A program made the position numbers and the translations under genes. From assembly GCA_016213595.1 (NCBI GenBank), contig JACRAA010000317.1:1-33617 (forward strand): 33,617 bases of DNA, in the 5' to 3' direction. The stretch comes from Actinomycetota bacterium. Its GTDB lineage: Bacteria; Actinomycetota; Actinomycetes; Propionibacteriales; Propionibacteriaceae. Below, piece by piece: positions 1 through 9,069 of the stretch; position 1 is the first letter of the stretch, and the number at the start of each line of letters is the position of its first letter. The notes beneath the pieces were generated by a model, which saw nothing but the letters and a program-made list of their open reading frames with translations, had not been told where the DNA came from and did not search any database.

Positions 1-141
1 GAAGCGCGAGATCGCCAACGACGTCGAGGCCGACCAGGTCCGCGCCGCGAAGGCCCTGATCGACTCGATCGACCAGGACATCACGGAGCGCCGGGCCCGT
101 CTCGACGAGCTCAAGGCCGAGAAGGCCTCCAACGAGGCCGC
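1..141. repeat. Terminal redundancy of the contig, identical to 33477-33617
   Basis: Direct base-by-base comparison of window start and end. Confidence 0.97.
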
Positions 142-1327
142 GCAGGCGCTCGCCCGCGAGTTCGGCGCCGGCACCCAGGACCGGTCGCTGCCGGGCCTGT
201 CGGTCACCGAGCCCCGGACCTACACCCCGGAGACCTCCCGCGAGGGCGTGTCGTTCTTCCGGGACGCCTACCTCTCGAAGGAGACCGACAACTGGAGCTC
301 GCGTGAGCGTCTCCAGCGTCACGCCCGCGAGGTCGAGGTCCACAAGGAGCTCACGACCCGTGCGCAGACCACGGGCGGCGGCGCCGGCCTCGTCATCCCG
401 CAGTACCTGGTGGAGCTCACCGCCCTCGTGGCCCGCGCAGGCAGGCCGTTCGCGAACGCGGTCGGCACGAAGCTCGAGCTGCCCGACACCGGGATGAGCA
501 TCATCATCCCGCGCGGCACCACCGGCGCAGCCGTCGCGTCCCAGGCGACGGAGAACTCGGCCGTCCAGAACACCGACGAGGTGTGGGCGAACCTGACGGT
601 CCCGATCGTCACCATCGCCGGCCAGCAGGACGTCTCCCGGCAGTTCCTCGAGCGTGGAGCGGCGGGCATCGACCTGCTGGTCTACGGCGACCTCGCCGGC
701 GCGTACGCCGCTGAGCTCGACCGCCAGGCCGTGAACGGCTCCGGCGCGTCGAACCAGATGCTCGGCGCCCTGCAGACGGCCGGCGTCAACCAGGCGACCG
801 CGTTCGGCGCGGCCGCGACGGCAGCCACCTTCATGACGAAGTGGGCGGGCGCGAAGGCTGGGATCGCGGCCAACCGGTTCGCCGGCGCCAACCTCGCGGC
901 CTGCCACCCCAACCGGTGGGGCTGGGTCGAGCAGCTCGTCGACTCGCAGGGTCGCGTCCTGGCCGTCCCCAACCAGAACGGCCCGGTCAACACGTTCGGC
1001 GTCTACGAGGACTCGACCTACGGCACGGTCGTCGGCACGCTGACCACAGTCCCGGTCATCACCGACGCCAACATCCCGACCGCCGTCGGCACCGGCCCTG
1101 AGGACCAGGTCCTGGTGGTCCGCAAGGAGGACCTGATCCTCTGGGAGGACGGCGACGGGATGCCTCGCCAGCTCCGGTTCGAGCAGACGCTCGGCAACCA
1201 GCTGACGACGAAGCTCGTCGTCTACGGCTACGCGGCCTTCACCGCCGGCCGCTACCCCAAGGCCGTCTCGATCATCGGCGGCAACGCCGGGACCGCCGGC
1301 TTCGGTCTGGTCGCTCCGACCTTCTGA
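1..1327 (+). CDS. HK97-type major capsid protein, C-terminal part (true start at 33364; the GTG at 248 is internal)
   Basis: Frame 2 is open from position 2; phage capsid family features (GGGAGLVIPQYLVELTALVARAG..., ...TKLVVYGYAAFTAGRYPKAVSIIGG); follows a prohead protease. Confidence 0.92.
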   Translation, partial: KREIANDVEADQVRAAKALIDSIDQDITERRARLDELKAEKASNEAAQALAREFGAGTQDRSLPGLSVTEPRTYTPETSREGVSFFRDAYLSKETDNWSSRERLQRHAREVEVHKELTTRAQTTGGGAGLVIPQYLVELTALVARAGRPFANAVGTKLELPDTGMSIIIPRGTTGAAVASQATENSAVQNTDEVWANLTVPIVTIAGQQDVSRQFLERGAAGIDLLVYGDLAGAYAAELDRQAVNGSGASNQMLGALQTAGVNQATAFGAAATAATFMTKWAGAKAGIAANRFAGANLAACHPNRWGWVEQLVDSQGRVLAVPNQNGPVNTFGVYEDSTYGTVVGTLTTVPVITDANIPTAVGTGPEDQVLVVRKEDLILWEDGDGMPRQLRFEQTLGNQLTTKLVVYGYAAFTAGRYPKAVSIIGGNAGTAGFGLVAPTF

Positions 1328-1338
1328 TCCACCCCCTT

Positions 1339-1381
1339 GACGCACGTCGGCGGGCTCATCCCCGGTTCGCCGGCGTGCGTC
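1339..1381 (+). promoter_or_regulatory. Long stem-loop immediately 3' of the capsid gene
   Basis: GACGCACGTCGGCG (1339-1352) pairs with CGCCGGCGTGCGTC (1368-1381): 14 bp including one G-U, 15-nt loop, no T-run. Confidence 0.65.
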
Positions 1382-1415
1382 ACCCCCGTCACCGCTCTCA
1401 CGAGAGGAAGAACCC

Positions 1416-1676
1416 ATGTCACCGAAGGACGACAGCACCATCCCCGAGCCCGACGTCACGCCGGCAGCGGCCGATGCGCCCGCCCCCGAGATCGACGAGT
1501 GGCTCGCCGAGAACTACCGCGAGAAGGCCGCGGAGCGTGGCACGACGCTGCCCGACATGGCCCCCGAGTACGACGAGCACTCGCCACGCCTCGCCTCGTG
1601 GATGCGCTCCCAGCGGTCCACCGACGCCTCGCAGGCGCCGCAGGACCGGCAGGCCCCGGAGAAGTCTGAGGCCTGA
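1416..1676 (+). CDS. Small acidic hypothetical protein
   Basis: 86-aa ORF with GAGAGGAAG RBS, between capsid and connector genes. Confidence 0.7.
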   Translation: MSPKDDSTIPEPDVTPAAADAPAPEIDEWLAENYREKAAERGTTLPDMAPEYDEHSPRLASWMRSQRSTDASQAPQDRQAPEKSEA

Positions 1677-1678
1677 TC

Positions 1679-2197
1679 ATGAGCGTCCTCACGCCCAACG
1701 ACGCGAAGCCGTACCTGAACCTGCCGGACAACACGCGGGTGACGGACACGGAGATCCAGACGTTCATCGATGCGGCAGAAGACAAGATCAGCGAGCTCAT
1801 CGGGCCGCTCACGCCGAGCACCGTCACGTCCCTGGTGCCGAACACGAACGGGACGCTGGTCCTGCCGTACGTGAGCTGCCCGGTGATCTCGATCACCTCG
1901 GCGACGAACCTGTACTACAAGTCGACGATCCCGCCGACGACGTTCATCATCGAGCCCGGGAACGTGCTGACGCTCCCGTTCGCCTACCTCGCGCCCGGGA
2001 TCTGGAGCGTCGTGTACCAGGCGGGGTGGACGACCCTGCCCGCACGCGCCCGGATGGCCGTCCTCGAGCAGATCCGGCACCTGTGGAAGACGCAGCGTGC
2101 AGGCTCCACAGGGCCTGACGTGCCCGGCTCGACGCACGCGGTCCCGTGGCGCGTCCTGGAGCTCCTCGGCGACCTCGCAGGGCTGGGCTACGCATGA
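1679..2197 (+). CDS. Head-tail connector (gp6-like adaptor)
   Basis: MSVLTPNDAKPYLNLPDNTRVTDTEIQTFIDAAEDKISELIG...; gene order. Confidence 0.75.
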   Translation: MSVLTPNDAKPYLNLPDNTRVTDTEIQTFIDAAEDKISELIGPLTPSTVTSLVPNTNGTLVLPYVSCPVISITSATNLYYKSTIPPTTFIIEPGNVLTLPFAYLAPGIWSVVYQAGWTTLPARARMAVLEQIRHLWKTQRAGSTGPDVPGSTHAVPWRVLELLGDLAGLGYA

Positions 2198-2670
2198 GCC
2201 GCACGTCTGCAGTCCCCGACCTGATCGACGCGCTTGTCGCCCACGCGGCCGCGCGGCCGAACCTGTCGAGCGTGATCGTGTCCGACGGCGAGCTGATCTC
2301 CCTGGATCCGGGCTACCGGTTCATGGTGGGCGTCGCCCGTCCCGACTCCCTGTCGCCGATCAGCGTGGCGCAGTCGGACCAGAGCTGGGTCCTGGCGACG
2401 GCGACGGGCCGCGACGAGAACGGCTCCGTCACCTGTTCCGTCTACGGCATGTCCGGCGGCAACGAGCTGAAGATCGTCCGCGACGAGGTCTTCCGGATCG
2501 CCGGCGAGATCCAGTCGATGCTCCGAGAGAACGGCGCCCCTTCCGTGAGGCAGTCGGTCCCCGGGCTGCGGTCCACGTCGTACACCGGCCAGGTCCTCGA
2601 GCAGGTGCTCGACGAGGACGGCTCGTACGTCCTGCTCACGTTCCGTATCGAGTTCACCGCCCGCATCTAG
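2194..2670 (+). CDS. Putative head-tail joining / tail terminator protein
   Basis: ATGA overlap with the previous gene; 158 aa; synteny. Confidence 0.55.
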   Translation: MSRTSAVPDLIDALVAHAAARPNLSSVIVSDGELISLDPGYRFMVGVARPDSLSPISVAQSDQSWVLATATGRDENGSVTCSVYGMSGGNELKIVRDEVFRIAGEIQSMLRENGAPSVRQSVPGLRSTSYTGQVLEQVLDEDGSYVLLTFRIEFTARI

Positions 2671-2679
2671 GAGAGTCCC

Positions 2680-2901
2680 GTGAAGATCAAGAGCACGATC
2701 CCCTTCGCCGTCGACGACGTCCTGCTGAACAGGCTCGTCGAGCCCGGCGAGATCGTCGAGGTGACGCCCGAGCAGGGGGCGCACCGACTCGCCCAGGTCG
2801 GCAACTGGGTCGAGGTCGACGACGACCCGGCCGCCCCGCCCGCTGCCCCGCCCGCCGAGCCCTCGGCTGACGCCGACCTCATCACCGCTCAGGAGGCCTG
2901 A
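2680..2901 (+). CDS. Small hypothetical protein
   Basis: GTG start with GGAG RBS, 73 aa. Confidence 0.6.
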   Translation: MKIKSTIPFAVDDVLLNRLVEPGEIVEVTPEQGAHRLAQVGNWVEVDDDPAAPPAAPPAEPSADADLITAQEA

Positions 2902-2903
2902 CC

Positions 2904-3905
2904 ATGACCACGTTCCAGGACGCATCGCTCGGCTTCGCCCCGGAGACCGTGTTCGGCACGTTCGTCCCCCCGATCCGCCACCTCGAGTTCGTCGACGAGG
3001 GGCTGGACCTCAAGAAGGGGATCAAGCAGGGCCAGGGCCTGCGTGTGGGCGGCCGCGTGGACCGCTCCGGGCGCCGTGTCGTCGTCACCCGTGACGCGGG
3101 TGGCCCGGTGAAGGTCGAGGCCGCGTCGAAGGGCCTCGGCCTCTGGTACCAGTTCCTGATGGGCGCGGGTACGTCGACTCTCGTGTCCGGGACCACCTAC
3201 CAGCAGCTGTTCACGCTGGCCGACATCATGCCGATGATCTCGCTGCAGCGTGGCCTGCCTCGGGTCGACGGTACGGTCGCATGCCACTCGTTCAAGGGCT
3301 GCACCGCGAACAGTGTCGAGTTCAGCTTCCCGGTCGCGGACCTGCTGACGCTCAACGCCGACGTCGACTCGCGGGACGTGGATCTCACCCAGTCGTACAC
3401 ATCGCCGACGTACGCCGCGAACCCGAGCCTGTTCTCGTTCGCCGGCGCGTCGTTCTCGACGGGCGCGATCACGGCCCCGACCGCGACGGCGCTCGCCTCC
3501 GCCCCGACGAGCCTCGGCATGATCCGCGGCGGCTCGCTGAAGATCGACCACAAACTGAAGCAGGACCGGTTCAACGCCGGCGGCGGCGGCCTGAAGTCGC
3601 GCCAGCCGGTCGGCAAGCGGGACATCACCGGCAAGATCACCGTCGAGCTCGACACCACCATCGACTTCGTCGCGGCGATCATCGCGGACACGCCCTTGTC
3701 GCTCCTGCTCAACTGGACCGCCGGCGCACTGTCGACGGGCCTGGAGACGATCCAGCTCGTGCTCCCCGAGATCAAGCTCGACGGCCTGCCGAAGGTCAAC
3801 GGGACGGACCTGATCACGCACGACGTCAGCTTCACCGTCCTCGACAACCTCACCGCCGCTCAGCCGGTCTGGCTCGTCGTCCGTACGGCGGACAGCGCGC
3901 TCTGA
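2904..3905 (+). CDS. Major tail (tail tube) protein
   Basis: 333 aa; MTTFQDASLGFAPETVFGTFVPPIRHLEFVDEGLDL... typical actinophage tail tube protein; position before the chaperones. Confidence 0.75.
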   Translation: MTTFQDASLGFAPETVFGTFVPPIRHLEFVDEGLDLKKGIKQGQGLRVGGRVDRSGRRVVVTRDAGGPVKVEAASKGLGLWYQFLMGAGTSTLVSGTTYQQLFTLADIMPMISLQRGLPRVDGTVACHSFKGCTANSVEFSFPVADLLTLNADVDSRDVDLTQSYTSPTYAANPSLFSFAGASFSTGAITAPTATALASAPTSLGMIRGGSLKIDHKLKQDRFNAGGGGLKSRQPVGKRDITGKITVELDTTIDFVAAIIADTPLSLLLNWTAGALSTGLETIQLVLPEIKLDGLPKVNGTDLITHDVSFTVLDNLTAAQPVWLVVRTADSAL

Positions 3906-4375
3906 TGTCGACGGGCCCAGTCGACGCCGACCTCACCGAGTGGAAGCGGATGTCGGCACTGCTGAAGACGGCCGACAAGAAGCTCGCCCGGGAGACCCGG
4001 AAGGCGCTCAAGACGGTGGCGCAGCCGATCGCGGACAAGGTCGCCGCAGAGGGCGCCGGGGCCATGCCCCACCGGGGCGGGCTGTCGGCGTATCTGGCGG
4101 CGAACGTGAAGCCGCGAGTGAACCTTCCCGCGGCCTTCGGCGGCGTCTCCACGATGACGATCGCGCTGCAGGACAAGAAGGGCGGCGTGGCGGTCAAAGC
4201 GATGGACCGGGGAATGCTCCGGCACCCGCTGTTCGGTCGCCGCCGCCACTGGTACCTGCAGCAGGTCCCCGCGAACGCGTGGACGGACTCGTTCATGCGG
4301 CAGAAGGACACGGCTGTCGTCGAGGTCGAGAAGGCCGTGCAGGAAACGATCAACTCGCTAGGGGGAGCCAAGTGA
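3905..4375 (+). CDS. Minor tail-completion-like protein (HK97 gp10-like, tentative)
   Basis: ATG overlaps the preceding TGA; 156 aa. Confidence 0.5.
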   Translation: MSTGPVDADLTEWKRMSALLKTADKKLARETRKALKTVAQPIADKVAAEGAGAMPHRGGLSAYLAANVKPRVNLPAAFGGVSTMTIALQDKKGGVAVKAMDRGMLRHPLFGRRRHWYLQQVPANAWTDSFMRQKDTAVVEVEKAVQETINSLGGAK

Positions 4376-4788
4376 GCACCACGCTCATCAAGATCGACGG
4401 CAAGACGTACAAGCAGTCGGACCTGTCGATGGTCTCGGCGCTGGTGATCCTCCGCGCATCGGAGGAGCTGCCCTCGCTCGGGCTGCGGATCACCTGGGGC
4501 GAGCTCGTCAGCATCCTGAAGCGGACGATCGTCAAGGATGCGGAGTTCACCGAGACCGAGCAGGTCTGGCTCACGGTGTTGACCGTCTGGATGACGCTCA
4601 ACGCGGCCGGGGTCGAGTGCTCCCTGCTGGATGCGATGGGCAAGACCGACGTCATCGAGCTGATGACAGTGCCGGACGACCACAAGGGAAAAGCACGAGC
4701 CCCGCAGACCCGCCAGGGTTCCGGTCGGGGCGGCGTCCGGCCCGCAGTCAAGTCCAAGCCGAGGACAGGCTCACCGACGAAGTCCTGA
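4372..4788 (+). CDS. Tail assembly chaperone, zero-frame product (G-like)
   Basis: GTG start with GGGGGAG RBS; 138 aa; immediately before the frameshift ORF and tape measure. Confidence 0.8.
   Translation: MSTTLIKIDGKTYKQSDLSMVSALVILRASEELPSLGLRITWGELVSILKRTIVKDAEFTETEQVWLTVLTVWMTLNAAGVECSLLDAMGKTDVIELMTVPDDHKGKARAPQTRQGSGRGGVRPAVKSKPRTGSPTKS
4686..4692 (+). promoter_or_regulatory. -1 programmed frameshift slippery heptamer GGGAAAA
   Basis: Zero-frame codons aaG GGA AAA; after a -1 slip the frame matches the ORF ending at 4943. Confidence 0.85.
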
Positions 4789-4943
4789 CCGACATCTACG
4801 CCTCGATCCGCTCCCGGCACCTGGTCGTCATGCACCTGTTCCCGGGCCTCGCGTGGGAGTCAATCTGGCGCCTGCCGGTCGGCGCCTGGCTGGACGTGTG
4901 TGAGGACGTTGACGACTACATCCGCCGAGTCTCGGAAGGCTGA
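4692..4943 (+). CDS. Tail assembly chaperone, -1 frame extension (GT-like), made by ribosomal frameshift
   Basis: Overlapping frame open through ...DIYASIRSRHLVVMHLFPGLAWESIWRLPVGAWLDVCEDVDDYIRRVSEG; canonical slippery G_GGA_AAA at 4686-4692. Confidence 0.8.
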   Translation, partial: STSPADPPGFRSGRRPARSQVQAEDRLTDEVLTDIYASIRSRHLVVMHLFPGLAWESIWRLPVGAWLDVCEDVDDYIRRVSEG

Positions 4944-4945
4944 CC

Positions 4946-6592
4946 ATGAGTGCTGCCGGTGAGGCGATCCTGAAGCTGCTGCTGATCGGCGAAGACAAGT
5001 CCGCATCGACGACGCTCGGCAAGGTCGGGACGAAGGCCAAGGAGACCGGCGAGGACGTCAAGAAGCACCTGGGCGGCATCGGTGCGGGCCTGAGCGCCAT
5101 CGGCGGGGTCGCCGCGGCCGCCGGCATAGTGAAGTTCGGCAAGGACTCGATCGACAGCTTCAAGGAGGTCGGCAGCGAGTCAATCAAGCTGTCGCGGCTG
5201 ACTGGTCTGAGCGTCGAGGACGCGTCCCGGCTCCGGTTCGCGCTCAAGGAGACGGGCGTCGACGCCGAGGGCGCGGGCAAGGGCCTGGGCATCTTCTCGA
5301 AGAACCTGGTGGGCGGCTCCGCTGACAAGGCCCTCGCTGATCTGGGGATCGCTGCGAAGGACTCGAGCGGGCACGTCAAGGGGATGGGCGACCTGCTGCC
5401 CGGGGTCGCGGACAAGTTCAAGGACATGCCCAACGGTCCCGAGAAGACCGCGCTCGCGATGAAGCTGTTCGGCAAGTCGGGCGCCGAGATGATCCCGTTC
5501 CTGACCAAGGGCGCCGAGGGCATCAAGGAGCTGACGGACAAGTCGGACAAGTACGGCCTGACGATCACGGGCCCGATGGCCGACAGCCTCAAGAAGGCGC
5601 GCGAGTCGCAGAAGGACTGGAACGCCGCGACGGAGGGGCTGAGCGTCCAGTTCGGCGCGGTCCTGCTGCCGGTGGTGACGAAGGTCATCGACTACGTGCG
5701 CGACCAGGTGATCCCGTGGATCCAGAAGGCGTCGGGCTTCCTCGGCCGCCACGGCGACGAGATCCAGCATGTGGTCAGCGCCGCGGGGCCTTTCATCGCC
5801 ATGTTCGCCACGATCATCGCGGGGATCAAGACATGGACCGTAGTGCAGGGCATCCTCAACGTGGTTCTGTCGGCGAACCCCATCGCCCTGGTCGTGATCG
5901 GCATCGCCGCCCTGGCGGCCGGCCTGATCTACGCCTACCAGCACAGCGAGAAGTTCCGCGAGATCGTCGACGGCGCCTTCAAGGCGATCGGCGCGGCGGG
6001 CGAGTGGCTGTGGAACAACGCGCTGCAGCCCGTGATCAAGTTCATCGTCGACGGGTTCGTGAACATCAACCGAGGCATCATCACCGTCCTCGACGCCTTG
6101 AGTCACATCCCCGGCTTCGGCTGGGCGAAGGATGCCGCGGACCTGATGCGGCGGGCCACCGACAAGGCCGAGGAGCTGGGCGCCGGGATCAAGAAGATCC
6201 CTGACAAGACGGTCACGGTCACGATGGACGTCACCGCGAACTACAGCGCCGGCGCACAGGCTGCCCTGTCGATCGCTCGCGGGAACACGAAGCTCGCGCT
6301 GCCGGGGTTCGCCTCCGGCGGCCGCCCGCCCGTGGGCCAGCCGTCACTGGTCGGCGAGAACGGCATCGAGCTGTTCGTCCCGGACACCGCGGGGACCGTC
6401 ATCAACGCACGCAACACCGCTGCGCTCATGCGCGGCCCGAACGGACTCAACATGGGAGGCGGCGACGTGCAGAACGTCTACATCACAGTGCAGGGCGACA
6501 GCGACCCGCACGGGGCGGCGAAGACGATCGAGGAGAAGCTTCGGCTGCTCAAGATGACCCGCGGCGGCGCCCAGCTCGCGTTCCAGGTCTGA
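4946..6592 (+). CDS. Tape measure protein
   Basis: 548 aa, Ala/Gly/Lys-rich with hydrophobic segments; directly downstream of the chaperones. Confidence 0.9.
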   Translation: MSAAGEAILKLLLIGEDKSASTTLGKVGTKAKETGEDVKKHLGGIGAGLSAIGGVAAAAGIVKFGKDSIDSFKEVGSESIKLSRLTGLSVEDASRLRFALKETGVDAEGAGKGLGIFSKNLVGGSADKALADLGIAAKDSSGHVKGMGDLLPGVADKFKDMPNGPEKTALAMKLFGKSGAEMIPFLTKGAEGIKELTDKSDKYGLTITGPMADSLKKARESQKDWNAATEGLSVQFGAVLLPVVTKVIDYVRDQVIPWIQKASGFLGRHGDEIQHVVSAAGPFIAMFATIIAGIKTWTVVQGILNVVLSANPIALVVIGIAALAAGLIYAYQHSEKFREIVDGAFKAIGAAGEWLWNNALQPVIKFIVDGFVNINRGIITVLDALSHIPGFGWAKDAADLMRRATDKAEELGAGIKKIPDKTVTVTMDVTANYSAGAQAALSIARGNTKLALPGFASGGRPPVGQPSLVGENGIELFVPDTAGTVINARNTAALMRGPNGLNMGGGDVQNVYITVQGDSDPHGAAKTIEEKLRLLKMTRGGAQLAFQV

Positions 6593-6595
6593 GCC

Positions 6596-8533
6596 GTGGC
6601 TATCCCTTCGGTTCAGGTCTTCCTCGGCGAGGAGACGGCGGGCATCGACGGCGCGGTGACGTGGGTGGACATCACCACGTACCTGCGCTTCGAGTACCCC
6701 GTGACGCGGTCGTATGGCCGGTCCTACGGTGGTGGCGCGCAGCCCGGGACGGCGTCGCTGACGCTGGAGAACACGGACGGCCGCTTCACCGTCGGCAACG
6801 CGTCCTCGCCGTACTACCCGTACGTCCACCTCCAGGCGCTCATCAAGATCCTGCGCGACGGGCGCCCATTCTTCGTCGGTCGGATCCAGGCGATGCCGAT
6901 GTCGTGGCCCGACGGCGGCGACAGCCTCTGCGTCGTGACCGTCTCGCTGGCGGACAAGATGGCTCGGTATGGGCGGATGACTCTCCGCTCGTACGCGATC
7001 GAGGAGATCGCCTCTCTCGGCCCCACGTACTACTACCCCTTGAACGAGCCCACTGGCGCCTCGTTCGCGAACAGCGCGGCCGTCATCGGCGCCCCCCTGA
7101 TGGTCTTCACGCCCGGCGACGGGACGGTCGCGTTCGCCGGGTCGACAGGGCCCGCCGGGGATGGCGGTTCCGCGCCGACGTTCACCCCGAACACGACGGC
7201 CGCCTTCCTCTCGAGCTCGTCGCTGACCTTCCGCAACACCTGGAACGACGGGAGCTTCGGGTACGTCAGCGAGACGATCGCGGCGACGTTTACGACGGCC
7301 GCAGATGGCATTCTCGCGAGGCTCCAGCTGGCCCCGGTCGGCACTGTCGTCACTGCCTTCCCTCCCACGATCCTGGCCGGCGCTGCTGTCGGGTCGCAGT
7401 GGATCGACCTGACGGTCGAGGTGAGCGGCGGCGTGACGGGCTGCATGGTCCGCATGTACCAGCCGTCGGGGGGCATGTCGGGATGGTGGTTCTTCCCGGC
7501 ACCGTCCGCGAAGGACAAGGCGACTCACACCGTGGTCGTCGTGGTCGACCAGTCGGTCAGCCACACGACCCCGGTGCTCTACTTCGACGGGGCGGCGGTC
7601 ACCTCGACGTCATCGCTCGCCCCGACGGAGATCGGCTTCTGGGCGGGCAGCGTCCAGATCACGGTCGGCGCCGCGAGCCCTTCGATCTACACCCCGTCAC
7701 CGTGGAACGGGTCGATCAGCCACGTCGCGGTCTGGGGCCGTCCCTTGTCGGCCGCTGAGGTGCTGCAGGTCACGAACGCGCTCCTCGGCTCGACGATCAC
7801 CACGCAGGCTGCATTCCTGCAGGTCCTCGGATGGCGCGGCCAGGCCGGGACGGCTCTGATCGACCCCGGCGTGACGGACAACATCGTCGCCCAGAAGCTG
7901 GGCGGCGGCACCCTCGCCGGCGTCCTGGGGGCGCTCAACGACTCCGAGATGGGCACGCTGTACGTCGACAGCCAGGACCGGCTGACCTGGAAGAACCGGC
8001 GTACGACCCTGTCGCCGATGGCGACGCTCACGAACAACGACATCAACGCGCCGACGTACAACTGTGAGATCCAGGGCATCCAGACCCGGGTCACCGGCAC
8101 CCAGTTCGGGACGACGGACATCGTCCAAGCGGCCGACATCAACACGATCGGCGAGATGACCGGTTCCGTGACGTCCATCTCGACCGTCCCGGACGACGCC
8201 CTGCAGCACGCCTATTGGCAGGCGAACGCCGGGCCGCGTGGCCCGTTCATCGGCAGCCTGTCGATCGACCTGGCGACCGCTGAGAGCGCTGCGTTCGCGG
8301 CCGCCATCACTATCGACATCCTCGCCGGCATCACGCTGACCGGGATGCCGAGCCAGACCCCGCCCGGGTCGACCGTGCTCGAGGTCATCGGGGTGACGGA
8401 GACGTTCAGCGCGCGGAGCTGGGACCTGACGCTGACGACGCTGCCCGCCGGGCTCGGGTCGACACGTGACCTGTTCATCCTCGACGACCCGACGTACGGC
8501 GTCCTCGACTCCACCCACCGTCTCGCCTACTAA
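6596..8533 (+). CDS. Minor tail protein with a LamG/concanavalin-like segment
   Basis: 645 aa; ...YYYPLNEPTGASFANSA... and ...WNGSISHVAVWGRPLSAAEVLQV... are LamG-like; first large gene after the tape measure. Confidence 0.75.
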   Translation: MAIPSVQVFLGEETAGIDGAVTWVDITTYLRFEYPVTRSYGRSYGGGAQPGTASLTLENTDGRFTVGNASSPYYPYVHLQALIKILRDGRPFFVGRIQAMPMSWPDGGDSLCVVTVSLADKMARYGRMTLRSYAIEEIASLGPTYYYPLNEPTGASFANSAAVIGAPLMVFTPGDGTVAFAGSTGPAGDGGSAPTFTPNTTAAFLSSSSLTFRNTWNDGSFGYVSETIAATFTTAADGILARLQLAPVGTVVTAFPPTILAGAAVGSQWIDLTVEVSGGVTGCMVRMYQPSGGMSGWWFFPAPSAKDKATHTVVVVVDQSVSHTTPVLYFDGAAVTSTSSLAPTEIGFWAGSVQITVGAASPSIYTPSPWNGSISHVAVWGRPLSAAEVLQVTNALLGSTITTQAAFLQVLGWRGQAGTALIDPGVTDNIVAQKLGGGTLAGVLGALNDSEMGTLYVDSQDRLTWKNRRTTLSPMATLTNNDINAPTYNCEIQGIQTRVTGTQFGTTDIVQAADINTIGEMTGSVTSISTVPDDALQHAYWQANAGPRGPFIGSLSIDLATAESAAFAAAITIDILAGITLTGMPSQTPPGSTVLEVIGVTETFSARSWDLTLTTLPAGLGSTRDLFILDDPTYGVLDSTHRLAY

Positions 8534-8542
8534 GGAGCCCCC

Positions 8543-9058
8543 ATGGGTACCGTCCCCACCCCGGCAGATCCTCCCGCCAGCACAGGCCTCACCTCGGCGC
8601 AGACGCACACGTGGCAGCAGACGCTCGCGTTCCTGCTCAAGCCGCCCGCCTGCCGGGTACTGACGAACGCGGCCACCCCGACCTCCGCAGGCGTGCAGCT
8701 CATCGTCCCGTTCGCGGCGGAGACGGTCGACAACGTGCAGTCGGGCGACACGGCAATGCACTCCACTTCGACCAACAACGACAAGGTCTTCATCCGGACG
8801 GCCGGACGGTACGACATCGCGCTGAACGCGTTCGTCGCGGGCGCCGCCGGCGGGCTGAACGCGGTGGTCCTCAAGAACGGCGTGCAGGTCACCGGTGAGG
8901 CCCAGTGGCTTACCGGCAACGACCGGAGCGCGACGCTCACCGACACCATCCTGTGCGCGGTCGGCGACTACCTGCAGGTCGGGATCACGACGCCGAGCGC
9001 GGCGGCCCTGTCGACCTCGTGGCCCGTCATCTTCTACGTCAAGTGGGTCAGCAACTAA
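8543..9058 (+). CDS. C1q/TNF-like-fold minor tail or receptor-binding protein
   Basis: 171 aa with ...KVFIRTAGRYDIALNAFVAG... and ...VGDYLQVGITTPSA..., jelly-roll-like pattern. Confidence 0.55.
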   Translation: MGTVPTPADPPASTGLTSAQTHTWQQTLAFLLKPPACRVLTNAATPTSAGVQLIVPFAAETVDNVQSGDTAMHSTSTNNDKVFIRTAGRYDIALNAFVAGAAGGLNAVVLKNGVQVTGEAQWLTGNDRSATLTDTILCAVGDYLQVGITTPSAAALSTSWPVIFYVKWVSN

Positions 9059-9069
9059 GGAGTCCGTTC

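Noticed and set aside
1-141. Biological direct terminal repeats
   Set aside because: The length equals a common assembler k-mer and the overlap falls in the middle of the capsid gene, so assembly circularity is the simpler explanation
2889-3821. Long antisense ORFs (e.g. 2889-3821 -, 5180-6106 -, 6344-7564 -, 12408-13511 -, 30963-32144 -)
   Set aside because: They mirror strong sense genes, have Arg/Asp/Val-rich composition typical of GC-rich antisense frames, and lack RBS or gene coupling
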